Below are positions 10,009 to 18,823 of a DNA stretch of 64,000 nucleotides, in pieces. Made by a program: the position numbers and the translations under genes. This DNA comes from Spirosoma arboris. Its GTDB lineage: Bacteria; Bacteroidota; Bacteroidia; Cytophagales; Spirosomataceae. The notes beneath the pieces were generated by a model. It saw nothing but the letters and a program-made list of their open reading frames with translations, searched no databases and was not told where the DNA came from. Position 1 is the stretch's first letter, and every line of letters begins with the position of its first letter. Location of the stretch: the NCBI RefSeq assembly GCF_009754945.1, contig NZ_WPIN01000002.1, forward strand, positions 744,001 through 808,000, read 5' to 3'.

Positions 10009-10063
10009 ATCATGATGATAGGACTATTCAACCCCAACAAGATTAGATTCTATGTATTAAATG

Positions 10064-10573
10064 TCATAATCGCTTCCTCATCTGCCAAGCTCCTTTTAAT
10101 TCTTCTTTAAAATAAGGTAAGTCTAGGCGCGTTTTTTCTTGTAACGAAAAACCGTTGCGTTCATAAAAGCGAATAGCTGCTTGATTCGTATCAATTACGT
10201 ATAGGATCAATTCCTTTTTGCCCTTGTCTTCAGCTATATGAACGACCATATCCAAAACGGCTTTACCAATCCCGCTTCCCTTCTCGCTGGGCAACACATA
10301 AATTTTTTCCAATTCTAACCAAGGTTCCGTCAGCCTGCTGTAACCTAGCTTACAAAAACCAACGGGTAGCTTATCGTTAAAAATGAGATAATAATCAGTC
10401 TCGGCGCTTTTAATCGCTTGCCTTAGCTGATCAGGACTAAATTGCTGATCAAGGTACCAATCTAGCCCGCCCTCATGCCAATGATGGGCAAAATTTTGAC
10501 TATAGGCATTAAGACAAATTTGTTGAAGTTGCTCTAGATCTCCCAATTGTGCTTTATGGATTTCTACTAACAT
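10064..10573 (-). CDS. GNAT-family N-acetyltransferase
   Basis: 169 residues when started at MLVEIHKAQLGDLEQLQQIC, the normal beginning of a GNAT fold; a GTG 13 codons upstream is possible. The acetyl-CoA pyrophosphate loop is SEKGSGIGKAVLDMVVHIAE (family R/Q-x-x-G-x-G/A), followed by the beta5 strand ELILYVIDTNQAAIRFYERN, which is typical for the family. It should move an acetyl group from acetyl-CoA to an amine; the substrate cannot be told. Cytoplasmic, alone in its transcript. Confidence 0.9.
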   Translation of the reverse strand: MLVEIHKAQLGDLEQLQQICLNAYSQNFAHHWHEGGLDWYLDQQFSPDQLRQAIKSAETDYYLIFNDKLPVGFCKLGYSRLTEPWLELEKIYVLPSEKGSGIGKAVLDMVVHIAEDKGKKELILYVIDTNQAAIRFYERNGFSLQEKTRLDLPYFKEELKGAWQMRKRL

Positions 10574-10926
10574 TCGTATACCGTGTTGTTCTAAATTTGG
10601 CAATAGATTCACCTGACCAAGTAAATATAGGTTTTTGACTTATATGCTGACCTGCGGCTAGAGACGATTTTGCAGTTCCGCAATAGGTTGCTTTCGACAT
10701 TGGGAAGTAGAGTAGGAAAGTGGTATATGGCCGGTTAGCAAGTAAACGGCTGTTGACTTAATCTCAACAAACGCTCCTTCGTCTTACAAAGGAGTGTTCA
10801 TGTGTCTGCTCCTTAAATAGGGCGCTTGATAGAATACTACCGTATCCTCAAAAAGTAAACTAATCATTGACAGTCAACTGATTTATCCGTCAATTGATAG
10901 AAGATTTTTCTTTACTCGAAAGCTTC
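10574..10926. other. Intergenic region with repeat and duplicated leader
   Basis: No gene seen. It holds one full copy of the dispersed repeat and, in 10830-10926, a leader nearly identical to that of the paralogous gene at 13091: both share CTCAAAAAGTA and ATTTATCCGTCAATTGATAG upstream of the start codon. Confidence 0.6.
10758..10829 (+). repeat. Dispersed intergenic repeat, copy 3 (full)
   Basis: Left end TTAATCTCAACAAACGCTCC, right end TCTGCTCCTTAAATAGGGCG followed by CTT. AAACGCTCC and GGGCGCTT form imperfect terminal inverted repeats. Confidence 0.65.
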
Positions 10927-12633
10927 ATGATCCGGCTCTACTTCTTCAGCATCTGTTTACTTTTTCTACCTGGCTTACTAGTAGCCCAAGGTAACTATGT
11001 GGCCAACACCGCCAGCGGCTCCTCAGCGGCCCCCTATAATACCCTGGTAGGGGTTCAGGCTGGAATAAATATCAACTCATCGGGTCAGGCCAATGTGTTT
11101 ACGGGCTATCAGGCGGGCTATTCTACTACATCGGGTACGAATAATGTCTTTGTTGGATTAGGTACTGGGTACAATAATAAGACGGGCATTCAAAATGTGG
11201 CGGTGGGCCATCAGGCCGGTGTGGGTTCAGGATCAAATAATAACAACAATGTATCGATTGGCTATCAGGCCGGAGTAGGTTCGGGTTCGGTATCGGATGC
11301 GGTGAATATTGGCTTCATGGCTGGACATAATAGTACAGCAGTAGCCAATGTATTTATTGGCTCGGGTAGTGGCCAAGCGAATATAACGGGGACTAACAAC
11401 GCTTTTGTCGGGTACCGGACTGGGTATTCCAATACAACGGGTGTTAATAACGCCTTTATGGGATATCAGGCTGGGTCTTCCAATACGGAGGGTTCTAACA
11501 ACGCCTTTATGGGATATCAAGCCGGGTCTTCCAATACGGAGGGTTCTAACAATGCCTTCATAGGTGCTTATGCCGGGAATTACAATATGACGGGTAATGG
11601 CAATACCTTTATGGGTACTGAAGCCGGGCAGGTAAATACGACGGGGAGTAAAAATTCCTTTTTAGGATTTGGGGCTGGCTTGTCGAACACGACCGGAAAC
11701 TTAAATGTATTTATCGGTACTCAAACCGGGCAGTATAATGACAAGGGGGAACAGAATACAGCGATAGGGGCCAATGCGAGCTTCCTGAACAAAAGCGGAA
11801 ACTTTAACGTAATGGTTGGCGATTCAGCAGGATTCAATAACACGGTTTCAGGCAATACCTTCATCGGCTCCAAGGCAGGATACAATAATACCACCGCCAC
11901 GAGTAATACCTTCCTGGGTTACCATGCGGGGTATAATGTCACCACCGGTAGTAACAATATTATTATTGGTCCCACCTCAGGCACTGCCATTACCAACGGC
12001 AACGACAACGTGCTAATGGGCTACAACAGTCAGGCCGATGAAGGCATCTTCAATGGCATCGCCATTGGCTCTGGAAGCCGGGTAGCCGCCAGTAATGCCT
12101 TGATTCTGGGCAATGGGGTGAATGTAGGGATTGGTACCTCGGCGCCAACGGATCGATTGGAAGTGGTGAGTCCATCACCCGATAAAAGTGGTATTAGAAT
12201 GACCAGGCTGACGTCGGCCAGCTCCCCCCAGCGCACCACCGATCAGTTTCTAACCGTGGATGAACGGGGCGAGATTGTCAAAGCCAGGTATCAGCTCCGC
12301 ATTAACAGTCCAACTGAATGGAGTGATCAGGTCTTCCGGGCAACTTACCCTTTGCGCTCCTTAGCGAATGTCGATTCCTATGTACAGCAGCATGGTCATT
12401 TACCCGGAGTCCCCTCTGCCGAGCAGATGGTTAAAGAAGGGGTTGATCTGGTAAGGCTGAACGCTACCTTACTGGAGAAACTGGAAGAGTTGACCTTGTA
12501 TAGCATACAGTTGGAGAAGACGAATCAACACCTTCGTAAAAAAGATCAGCAGTTAGCATCTGAAAACAAGAAGCAACAACGAGAGATTGATGAATTAAAG
12601 AGGCTGATGGTACTAGTACTTCAGAAGAAGTGA
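10927..12633 (+). CDS. Secreted adhesin-like protein with 17-residue repeats
   Basis: 568 residues from MIRLYFFSICLLFLPGLLVA, a clear signal peptide; the frame is open 11 codons further up without support. The body (about 40-390) is a run of 17-residue repeats of the type NNAFMGYQAGSSNTEGS, resembling the beta-roll heads of trimeric adhesins. It is followed by a GNGVNVGIGTSAP-type strand, a segment with HGHLPGVPSAEQM, and a C-terminal coiled coil (about 500-568) after LLEKLEELTLYSIQLEK. This C-terminal module is common in Bacteroidota repeat proteins and may drive trimerisation. Surface location is inferred. A frameshifted paralogue follows directly, so the pair arose by tandem duplication. 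Confidence 0.85.
   Translation: MIRLYFFSICLLFLPGLLVAQGNYVANTASGSSAAPYNTLVGVQAGININSSGQANVFTGYQAGYSTTSGTNNVFVGLGTGYNNKTGIQNVAVGHQAGVGSGSNNNNNVSIGYQAGVGSGSVSDAVNIGFMAGHNSTAVANVFIGSGSGQANITGTNNAFVGYRTGYSNTTGVNNAFMGYQAGSSNTEGSNNAFMGYQAGSSNTEGSNNAFIGAYAGNYNMTGNGNTFMGTEAGQVNTTGSKNSFLGFGAGLSNTTGNLNVFIGTQTGQYNDKGEQNTAIGANASFLNKSGNFNVMVGDSAGFNNTVSGNTFIGSKAGYNNTTATSNTFLGYHAGYNVTTGSNNIIIGPTSGTAITNGNDNVLMGYNSQADEGIFNGIAIGSGSRVAASNALILGNGVNVGIGTSAPTDRLEVVSPSPDKSGIRMTRLTSASSPQRTTDQFLTVDERGEIVKARYQLRINSPTEWSDQVFRATYPLRSLANVDSYVQQHGHLPGVPSAEQMVKEGVDLVRLNATLLEKLEELTLYSIQLEKTNQHLRKKDQQLASENKKQQREIDELKRLMVLVLQKK
11401..11560 (+). repeat. 51-bp tandem repeats in the adhesin gene
   Basis: Period of 51 bp (17 codons). 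Two adjacent units encoding NNAFMGYQAGSSNTEGS differ by only two or three bases, and neighbouring units are more diverged, so the array has been homogenised recently. Confidence 0.8.
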
Positions 12634-12640
12634 TGGAGGG

Positions 12641-12680
12641 TAATCTCACATAAACGCTCCTATTTACAGTACGTTCCGCT
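12641..12680 (+). repeat. Dispersed intergenic repeat, copy 4 (left half)
   Basis: TAATCTCACATAAACGCTCC just after the adhesin stop matches the left end of the full copies. The right half is not present. Confidence 0.5.
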
Positions 12681-12752
12681 TCTCATCAGCCAAGTGAGGA
12701 ATTGCCTACTCGGCATCGCAGTGGCGCTCCACCTCCGTCCCGTTCCGCTCAA

Positions 12753-12866
12753 CTACTTAGCCTTTAGCGATCGGTTCAGGTTGGTACGGGCCTGGTTTAC
12801 CGTGAAAACTAAAAGCAGGCCCAATACAGCTCCAGCCAGGAGAAAGGTTATCGATAGGTTCTTCAT
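12753..12866 (-). CDS. Possible 37-residue single-pass membrane protein
   Basis: A short minus-strand frame: MKNLSITFLLAGAVLGLLLV, then FTVNQARTNLNRSLKAK and a TAG stop. It has one clean transmembrane helix, a Lys near the N terminus and a basic C-terminal tail, as in real small membrane proteins. GGAAATAG precedes the ATG. No family is recognised. The overlapping 61-codon frame on the plus strand has no such features. Moderate to low confidence because of its size. Confidence 0.4.
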   Translation of the reverse strand: MKNLSITFLLAGAVLGLLLVFTVNQARTNLNRSLKAK

Positions 12867-12924
12867 CTATTTCCATTGATTAGTTAAAAAGGTAACTCAA
12901 AACGGGGTTACTTGTTAGCGGTAC

Positions 12925-12993
12925 ATCTCCTTAAACGCTCCTACATGAGACGATAGAATCTTCATGTATCTGCTTCTTAAATGGGGCGTTTCA
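12925..12993 (+). repeat. Dispersed intergenic repeat, copy 5 (full)
   Basis: Left end CTCCTTAAACGCTCCTACAT with GAGACGA, right end TCTGCTTCTTAAATGGGGCG followed by TTT. AAACGC and GCGTTT are exact terminal inverted repeats. Confidence 0.65.
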
Positions 12994-13090
12994 AGCGACA
13001 CTACCATATTCTCAAAAAGTAGATCAGCTATTGATATTCAGATGATTTATCCGTCAATTGATAGAAGGTTTTACTTTAATCGAAAGCTTC

Positions 13091-14513
13091 ATGATCAAGC
13101 TCTGCTTCTTCAGCATCAGTTTGCTTTTTCTACCTGGCTTACTAGTAGCCCAAGGTAACTATGTGGCCAACACCGCCAGCGGCTCCTCAGCGGCCCCCTA
13201 TAATACCCTGGTAGGGGTTCAGGCTGGAATAAATATCAACTCATCGGGTCAGGCCAATGTGTTTACGGGCTATCAGGCGGGCTATTCTACTACATCGGGT
13301 ATCAATAATGTCTTTGTAGGCCTGGGGACCGGTTATAATAGTACAGTTGGTATCCAGAATGTGGCGGTGGGCCATCAGGCCGGTGTGGGTTCAGGATCAA
13401 ATAATAACAACAATGTATCGATTGGTTTTCAGGCCGGAGTGGGTTCGGGGACAGTTTCTGACGCAGTGAATATTGGCTACATGGCTGGGCATAACAGTAC
13501 AGGGACTTTCAATGTATTTATTGGCTCAGGAAGTGGTCAGGCTAATATATCCGGGGCGCTAATTCCTTTCTAGGCTACGATGCAGATATGCCAATACAAC
13601 CGGGGAATTTAATTCCTTTTTGGGCTATGTAGCGGGAGCTTTCAATACCACTGGAGGCTCTAATTCCTTTATGGGGGCTTTCGCGGGAAATTCCAATACC
13701 ACTGGGATTAATAATTCCTTTGTGGGGGCTCACGCGGGACTTAACAATACCACTGGGATTAATAATTCCTTTGTGGGGGCTTACGCGGGATTTAACAATA
13801 CCACTGGGATTAATAATTCCTTTCTAGGCAACCAAGCTGGCAGTAATGTCACCACCGGCAACAACAACATCATCATTGGCCCTAATTCCGGAACTGCCAT
13901 TACTACCAGTGATGACAATGTGCTGATGGGCTACAACAGTCAGGCCGATGAAGGCATCTTCAATGGCATCGCCATCGGTTCCGGCAGCCGGGTGGCCAGT
14001 AGTAATTCGCTGATACTTGGTAATGGCGTCAAGGTGGGCATTGGAACTTCAGCACCAAAAAACAAACTGGAAGTGGTCGCTGATGAGACGGATAACAGCG
14101 GTTTGAGACTTTCTAAACTCACCAGTCAAAGCAAGCCAAGCCAAGCCACTGATCAATTCTTGACCGTCAATGAAAAAGGTGATGTGGTGAAGGCTCGGTA
14201 TCAGTTACGGATCAATACCGCCAATGAGTGGAGTGATCAAGTCTTTTTACCTACATACCAGCTACGCCCCCTAGCCACTGTTGCTAGCTACATTGCCCAG
14301 CATGGCCATTTGCCTAATATCCCCTCGGCCGAAGAAGTGGTTAAAGTGGGTGTTGATTTGGTGAAGATGAACGCTACTTTGCTGGAGAAAGTGGAGGAAT
14401 TGACCTTGTACAGCATCCAACTTGAGCAAGAACTGCAATTAACTAAGCAAAAGCAGCAGTCCGAGATTGATGAGTTAAAGCGGTTATTGAAACTGGTACT
14501 TGAAAAGAAGTGA
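13091..14513 (+). pseudogene. Frameshifted paralogue of the repeat adhesin
   Basis: Starts with MIKLCFFSISLLFLPGLLVA and is nearly identical to the upstream gene for about 150 codons. Two lesions break the frame: GGGGCGCTAATT near 13553 has two extra bases (expected GGGGCTAATT), and GATGCAGATATG near 13579 lacks one G (expected GCAGGATATG). After the second lesion the correct frame resumes and runs through the 17-residue repeats, the HGHLPNIPSAEEV segment and the C-terminal coiled coil to 14513. As read, translation ends at 13573. It could be a pseudogene, a reversible slipped state, or two assembly errors. Repeats are fewer than in the intact copy. Confidence 0.75.
13684..13830 (+). repeat. 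51-bp tandem repeats in the frameshifted adhesin copy
   Basis: At least three units of 51 bp encoding NNSFVGAHAGLNNTTGI and close variants, differing by a few bases only. Confidence 0.8.
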
Positions 14514-14518
14514 TATGT

Positions 14519-14590
14519 GATAATCTCAAAAAATGCTCCTGCCTGAGACAAAGAGCGATTTGACTATCTATAATTAGGGCATTTCATGAT
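14519..14590 (+). repeat. Dispersed intergenic repeat, copy 6
   Basis: TAATCTCAAAAAATGCTCCT then GCCTGAGACA, ending in TAATTAGGGCATTTCATG. ATGCTCC and GGGCATT keep the terminal inverted pairing although both arms changed together, which hints at selection on the stem or a shared ancestor. Confidence 0.55.
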
Positions 14591-14737
14591 TCACGCTGCC
14601 TCATTCGTTGTTTCTGTCTGCAAGCTTGTTGGGCGGCTTACTCGACACACCACCAGCCGATTAGCGTCAAGCACACAAAGTAGAAACGTGGCTTCATTGA
14701 ATTATAAGGAGAGGTTCCGCAAACCCAAAAAAATCCA

Positions 14738-15500
14738 GTGATGAAATATAGTTTAATCGCAGTTCTGCTTATAACGGTGGCCGGTACCCCGTGGTGGCCA
14801 GGTAACTCGAAGCTATCAGAAAACGCAACCGCGGTTGGTAATATCAATGAGCCGGACATGGTCACGGTGCATGGCGGTAGGTTTGCTATGGGTGGCCCTG
14901 AGAATAACAATGAAAAGCCAATCCATACGGTTACCCTAAGCAGTTTTAAACTAGCTAAGTATGAAACTACGCTGGCACAATGGCAAAACGTCATGGGCAG
15001 CAATCCTTCTGGTCGTACCGATTGTATGGATTGCCCGGTAACCGCTGTAGGCTGGGATGATATCCAGACATTTATAACAAAGTTGAATACCTTATCCGGT
15101 AAGACCTATCGCGCCTGCCTACAGAAGCCGAATGGGAGTATGCGGCAAGAGGGGGTATAAAGAGCAAGGGATTTGACTATGCCGGTAGTAATGATGTCAA
15201 TGCGGTAGCTTGGACTTTTGCCAACAGCGGATCCACTATTCATCCTGTTGGACAGAAAGAGGCCAATGAATTGGGCTTATATGATAGGGCAATGTCTTTG
15301 AATGGTGCAACGATTGGTATGATGAGACCTATTATGCTAACAGTCCGGAACATGATCCCAAGGGTCCTGCAACAGGGCCACATCGTGTTTTCCGGGGTGG
15401 TAACCGGGCCAGCGAACCCGCTAAAAGCCGCGTAGCCTATCGCAACCCCTTCCGGTTAGGCTACGCCAACCTGGGGTTCCGGCTGGCTTCTTCGCTTTAG
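14738..15500 (+). pseudogene. Frameshifted SUMF1/formylglycine-type protein
   Basis: The first 130 codons encode a signal peptide (MKYSLIAVLLITVAG) and the N-terminal half of an FGE-sulfatase-type domain (VHGGRFAMGGPENNNEKPIH, KYETTLAQWQNVMG). At 15109-15116 the expected YRLPTEAEWEYAARGG is broken by two extra bases (CGCGCC for CGCC); the frame then stops at 15160. Downstream, the other frames still encode KGFDYAGSNDVNAVAWTFAN, and after a second lesion near 15284 (about four bases lost) FEWCNDWYDETYY and RNPFRLGYANLGFRL to a stop at 15500. Such proteins without the paired active-site Cys act as non-enzymatic SUMF1-like surface proteins. Clearly a decayed gene if the sequence is right. Confidence 0.8.
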
Positions 15501-15707
15501 TATACCGAATACCTTTGGGCTTAAATGAGAGGTCTGCCTATCTAGGGCTTCTTGAAAGACAGGAAAGGAAATCGTTGAATTGTCTTGTCTCAATTATGGC
15601 TCCTGTCCAGAATTACTTTCCTTTCCCTCAATAACTTACCGTATCAGTGGTAAATGCTGATATACTCGCCCCTTGAATCTAGTTTCCATCGATATACAAC
15701 CAACCTC

Positions 15708-16283
15708 ATGAAGCGAACCAGTTTCCTCAAAGTCTGTTTAACCATGGGCACTTCCCTGGCCTCTCCTTTCTTGTGGGCTGCCCAAACCCTCCGAAACGTC
15801 CGAGTAGAGAAAGGCTTTAAGGTAGAGGCTGGTAAGGACCGATTTAATCAACCTATTTCCCTTTTTGATGGCGATACATTCATGACAAAAGTATCTACTA
15901 AAGATACTAACGCAGATTTATACGTCTACGAATCCCGACGGGTTAAAGAAGGTGGGCCTGCTCTGCATGTTCATTTCGATCAAGATGAATTGTGGTATGT
16001 GTTGGAAGGGGAATTTCTGATTAAGGTTGGCGATGTCATTCACCAGGTGAAAGCGGGTGATACCGTATTTGGCCCTCGGAATGTGCCCCATTGTTTTGCT
16101 AAAGTAGGATCAGGAGAAGGCCGTTTGTTAATGACCTTTCAGCCAGCAGGTAAAATGGAAGAGTGCTTCCAAAAGATCAGTGCTGGAGCGCTAAAAAACC
16201 TGAGTGAAGCCGATCAGGATAAGTTTCGGGAAGCGCATGGATTCAAGCGAGTAGGTCCGCCTATTAATCAGCTCAAACAGTAA
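15708..16283 (+). CDS. Secreted cupin-domain protein
   Basis: 191 residues from MKRTSFLKVCLTMGTSLASP; the open frame reaches 18 codons further up. The n-region and hydrophobic stretch to FLWAA look like a signal peptide. A single cupin barrel follows: motif 1 is HVHFDQDELWYVLEGEF at about residues 87-103 (metal ligands H, H and E), and motif 2 is FGPRNVPHCF at about 124-133. The final part is helical. Small secreted cupins of this type are often quercetinase- or germin-like but the substrate cannot be told. It sits alone between two copies of decayed or repeat DNA. Confidence 0.88.
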   Translation: MKRTSFLKVCLTMGTSLASPFLWAAQTLRNVRVEKGFKVEAGKDRFNQPISLFDGDTFMTKVSTKDTNADLYVYESRRVKEGGPALHVHFDQDELWYVLEGEFLIKVGDVIHQVKAGDTVFGPRNVPHCFAKVGSGEGRLLMTFQPAGKMEECFQKISAGALKNLSEADQDKFREAHGFKRVGPPINQLKQ

Positions 16284-16587
16284 TGTTGATTGGACAGTAC
16301 TCTCATCCCAAGCCCGAATCTAAAAACCATATTAAATCTTAACAAACGCTCCCCAAAGGGAGACGCGCGAATATTGGTTATATATATGCATCCTAAAATG
16401 GGGCGTTTGTTTTAGATGAGACTCTTCAAGTCGTGATCGCAGCCGCGGACCGTGATTTGTGTCCTTTTTTTAATCGCATACAATGTTCTCTTTTATCGGT
16501 TGATTCAACCCAGTTAGCCGATTACCATACTGGTGAGTAAAAAATCTTATACGTGGGCTGAGTGTCACACCTTACACGATCTCATCA
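16284..16587. other. Intergenic region between convergent genes
   Basis: No coding signal seen. It contains the best-preserved copy of the dispersed repeat. No clear T-tailed terminator was found. Confidence 0.5.
16336..16411 (+). repeat. Dispersed intergenic repeat, copy 7 (full)
   Basis: AACAAACGCTCCCC at the left and AATGGGGCGTTTG at the right give terminal inverted repeats of about ten bases (CAAACGC...GCGTTTG). The internal GAGACG and GCATCCTAAAAT boxes match the other copies. Confidence 0.65.
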
Positions 16588-17211
16588 TTAAAACCGATAG
16601 CCCAAGGTCAGCCCAAAGCGGGGAGTAAAACCTTTCCGGCTCATCTGTTCGGGCAGGACTGCCTTGAGAGGGGGACTGCTGGTTGGTAGTTGATAGTGAA
16701 GTCCCAGAAACAAATCGACCACTACGCGCGGTGTGCTTGTCTGTACACCAGCCATTGCGCCGGGCATCCAGACGTAAAGCTGCTGGATAGCCCTGACTAA
16801 TTTACCGCTCGGGTCTCGAATAAGAGTACCCTGACTGTCGAACTGATAGTCGTCGAGCGTGAGCCCGGAATAGCGACCGTATACGCCTGCGTAAAAGCCA
16901 GTGGGGGAAAAAGGACGCCGAGGGAAATAGTGCCGGTATTCCAATGTAACCCGCTTATAGTGAAATAATCTCGGCGAGGGGGTGTTGGCGTTGTGATATT
17001 CATACGTTTCCGAACCGAAGCCCACCCCACCCACCAGCGATGCACGTTTGGTCAGCATCCGTTCATAAAACACAGATACGTCGCCGACAATAAGACTCAG
17101 GGGGTTAATTTTCAGACTATTAGTTCGGTTGACTGCTGAGTCTGCCGTTAACTGGGCGTAGGCCCTACACAGGCTGATGGCACTAAGTAGAACAAACAGG
17201 GATATTTTCAT
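16588..17211 (-). CDS. DUF3575-like outer-membrane beta-barrel protein
   Basis: 207 residues from MKISLFVLLSAISLCRAYAQ, a signal peptide; the frame is open 48 codons upstream but those residues look non-coding or belong to another gene. The mature protein opens with SLKINPLSLIVGDVSVFYER, typical of DUF3575-type proteins, alternates aromatic strands (YKRVTLEYRHYFP, GFYAGVYGRYSG) and ends in LTLGYRF, a C-terminal aromatic as in outer-membrane barrels. An outer-membrane location is inferred. Function unknown. Confidence 0.75.
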   Translation of the reverse strand: MKISLFVLLSAISLCRAYAQLTADSAVNRTNSLKINPLSLIVGDVSVFYERMLTKRASLVGGVGFGSETYEYHNANTPSPRLFHYKRVTLEYRHYFPRRPFSPTGFYAGVYGRYSGLTLDDYQFDSQGTLIRDPSGKLVRAIQQLYVWMPGAMAGVQTSTPRVVVDLFLGLHYQLPTSSPPLKAVLPEQMSRKGFTPRFGLTLGYRF

Positions 17212-17230
17212 TGCGAAATTTGGGTGTCCG

Positions 17231-17458
17231 TTATGGCCTGTCACCAACAAACTGACATCCGCTATTTTTTGCTGCCGTTGCCTGTTCTGCCCTTGCCAGC
17301 CTAACGGCTTCGTACTGGTTGACAATATTACCAGTTTTTGAAAGTTCGGCAACATTAACCTTCTTTAATATCAGCTCTATCCGTTGCGTGTGTTCAACCA
17401 GCGCCGACTGCGTAATGATGCGCGTTGAACTAGCAGGAATAAGTTTGGGGAAATGCAT
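17231..17458 (-). CDS. Doubtful 75-residue open frame
   Basis: A frame with a helix-like centre (TQRIELILKKVNVAELSKTG, NQYEAVRLARAEQAT) lying 19 bp upstream of the barrel gene in the same direction. No convincing ribosome-binding site, no signal peptide and no recognised family. It could be a small partner gene or a chance frame. Confidence 0.3.
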   Translation of the reverse strand: MHFPKLIPASSTRIITQSALVEHTQRIELILKKVNVAELSKTGNIVNQYEAVRLARAEQATAAKNSGCQFVGDRP

Positions 17459-17912
17459 AGTGCTAGTTGGTCGCAGATGAATCCGTCTTCTTGGCCATCT
17501 TACAGGGCGGATTAAAAAGGGAGGTAGCCATTCTCTGTTTCGGCTTAGCCTTCTAACGACTAAGCCCGGTTACTGTAATTAAAAAAAGCGTTTTGTACGC
17601 CTATGCAGGTGCGATCGATACTGTCAGGTACCCAACTAGCAACACTTTTCCGGGGAAGTCTATTTTTCTTGGCGTACGTGCCGGTCTTTGTTCATGGACC
17701 GTACAGCTGGCTTAATAGGAATTAATCAATGCCGGCCACAGTTGACAAAAAATATAAAATAAGCATTCATGTGTTAGATATCTCTCTTAAAGGCTCCTTT
17801 CACAAGACATTGAATCATGTCAGACGACAAACTTACTCAAGATTATCATATACAGTCAGGAAATGATCAAGCATTGCCTTATGCATTCACAATTCTTGAC
17901 AACATTTTACCT
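17459..17912. other. Intergenic region, half a repeat copy
   Basis: About 450 bp with no supported gene. Around 17785-17797 TCTTAAAGGCTCCTTTCACA matches the left end of the dispersed repeat; the right half is missing. The rest shows no structure I can name. Confidence 0.45.
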
Positions 17913-18746
17913 TTAATACGCTTTCAAGCTCAAATCGAGACTCTTGATTTGGTGAGTTAGGGCACCCGATGAAATAAAGTCAACGCCCGTTTCTGCATAT
18001 GCCCTCAGATTAGTCTCATCGATACCACCCGATGCTTCAGTTACGAAACGGCCATTGATTAATCGCACCATGTCACGGATACCATCCGGAGTAAAATTAT
18101 CGAGTAGGATTACGTCGACTTGCCCTACCCGTAATACTTCTTCGACTTCAGCCCGATTTCGGGTTTCTACTTCAATACGCAGATGACGCCCCGTTTCCTT
18201 TAGATAGGCAACTGCTTTAGTAATGGCAGCTTCGATACTTCCGGCATAATCAACATGATTATCCTTAATCAGGATCATATCATACAAACCAAAACGATGA
18301 TTCACGGCCCCCCCAATTTTGGTAGCCATTTTCTCGCAGATGCGGAAGTTAGGTGTGGTTTTTCGGGTATCCAATAATTTGGCCCGTGTACCTTCCAACA
18401 GATTTACCAGTTCTCGGGTGTGAGTGGCAATGCCACTCATACGTTGCATGCAGTTGAGTACTAACCGCTCAGCAGTTAAGATATTCCGGGCGTTTCCGCT
18501 AACGGTCAGTACAATGTCGCCGGGTTTAATACTAGCGCCATCGTGCAAGAGTACTTCGACCTCAAAAGTCGGATCAACTTCGGCAAAAATAGCTTGGGCT
18601 ACTTCAACACCTGCCAGAATACCCGTTTCCTTTACGAGCAAACGAGCACGTTTCTGGGCATCCGCTGGTATGGTCGATAAAGATGTATGGTCACCATCGC
18701 CTACATCTTCGGCTAAAGCCAATTGAATAAATTCGTGCAGATTCAT
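17913..18746 (-). CDS. nadC: Nicotinate-nucleotide pyrophosphorylase (carboxylating)
   Basis: 277 residues, the normal length for quinolinate phosphoribosyltransferase, which makes nicotinate mononucleotide from quinolinate and PRPP in NAD synthesis. Family blocks: EDVGDGDHTS near the N terminus, NCMQRMSGIATHTRELV, the substrate-binding LLDTRKTTPNFRICEKMA at about 132-149, AVNHRFGLYDMILIKDNH, and the barrel end VTEASGGIDETNLRAYAETG. Cytoplasmic. It is the last gene before a hairpin that separates it from the large upstream glycosidase gene. Confidence 0.97.
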   Translation of the reverse strand: MNLHEFIQLALAEDVGDGDHTSLSTIPADAQKRARLLVKETGILAGVEVAQAIFAEVDPTFEVEVLLHDGASIKPGDIVLTVSGNARNILTAERLVLNCMQRMSGIATHTRELVNLLEGTRAKLLDTRKTTPNFRICEKMATKIGGAVNHRFGLYDMILIKDNHVDYAGSIEAAITKAVAYLKETGRHLRIEVETRNRAEVEEVLRVGQVDVILLDNFTPDGIRDMVRLINGRFVTEASGGIDETNLRAYAETGVDFISSGALTHQIKSLDLSLKAY

Positions 18747-18823
18747 GGGTGCAAGTTAGCCGTTTATTGTAAACCTTACCCGGCATAGGATAATAGACTA
18801 CTTGAAACGACGGTCCGCTCAAT

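Larger units (their letters stand above)
12634..13090. other. Intergenic region between the adhesin paralogues
   Basis: Holds a half copy and a full copy of the dispersed repeat, a possible 37-residue membrane-protein gene on the minus strand, and the duplicated leader of the second adhesin copy. Nothing else is visible. Confidence 0.6.

Noticed and set aside
11401..13830. Regular 51-bp repeats that could suggest a CRISPR array
   Set aside because: The repeats are contiguous, in frame and translated with Gly and Asn periodicity; there are no unique spacers.
14638..15003. 121-codon minus-strand frame
   Set aside because: Antisense to the SUMF1-like gene, whose frames show clear family motifs on the plus strand.
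17817..17961. A 47-codon plus-strand frame starting MSDDKLTQDYHIQ
   Set aside because: It overlaps the 3' end of nadC on the other strand and no ribosome-binding site or family is visible.
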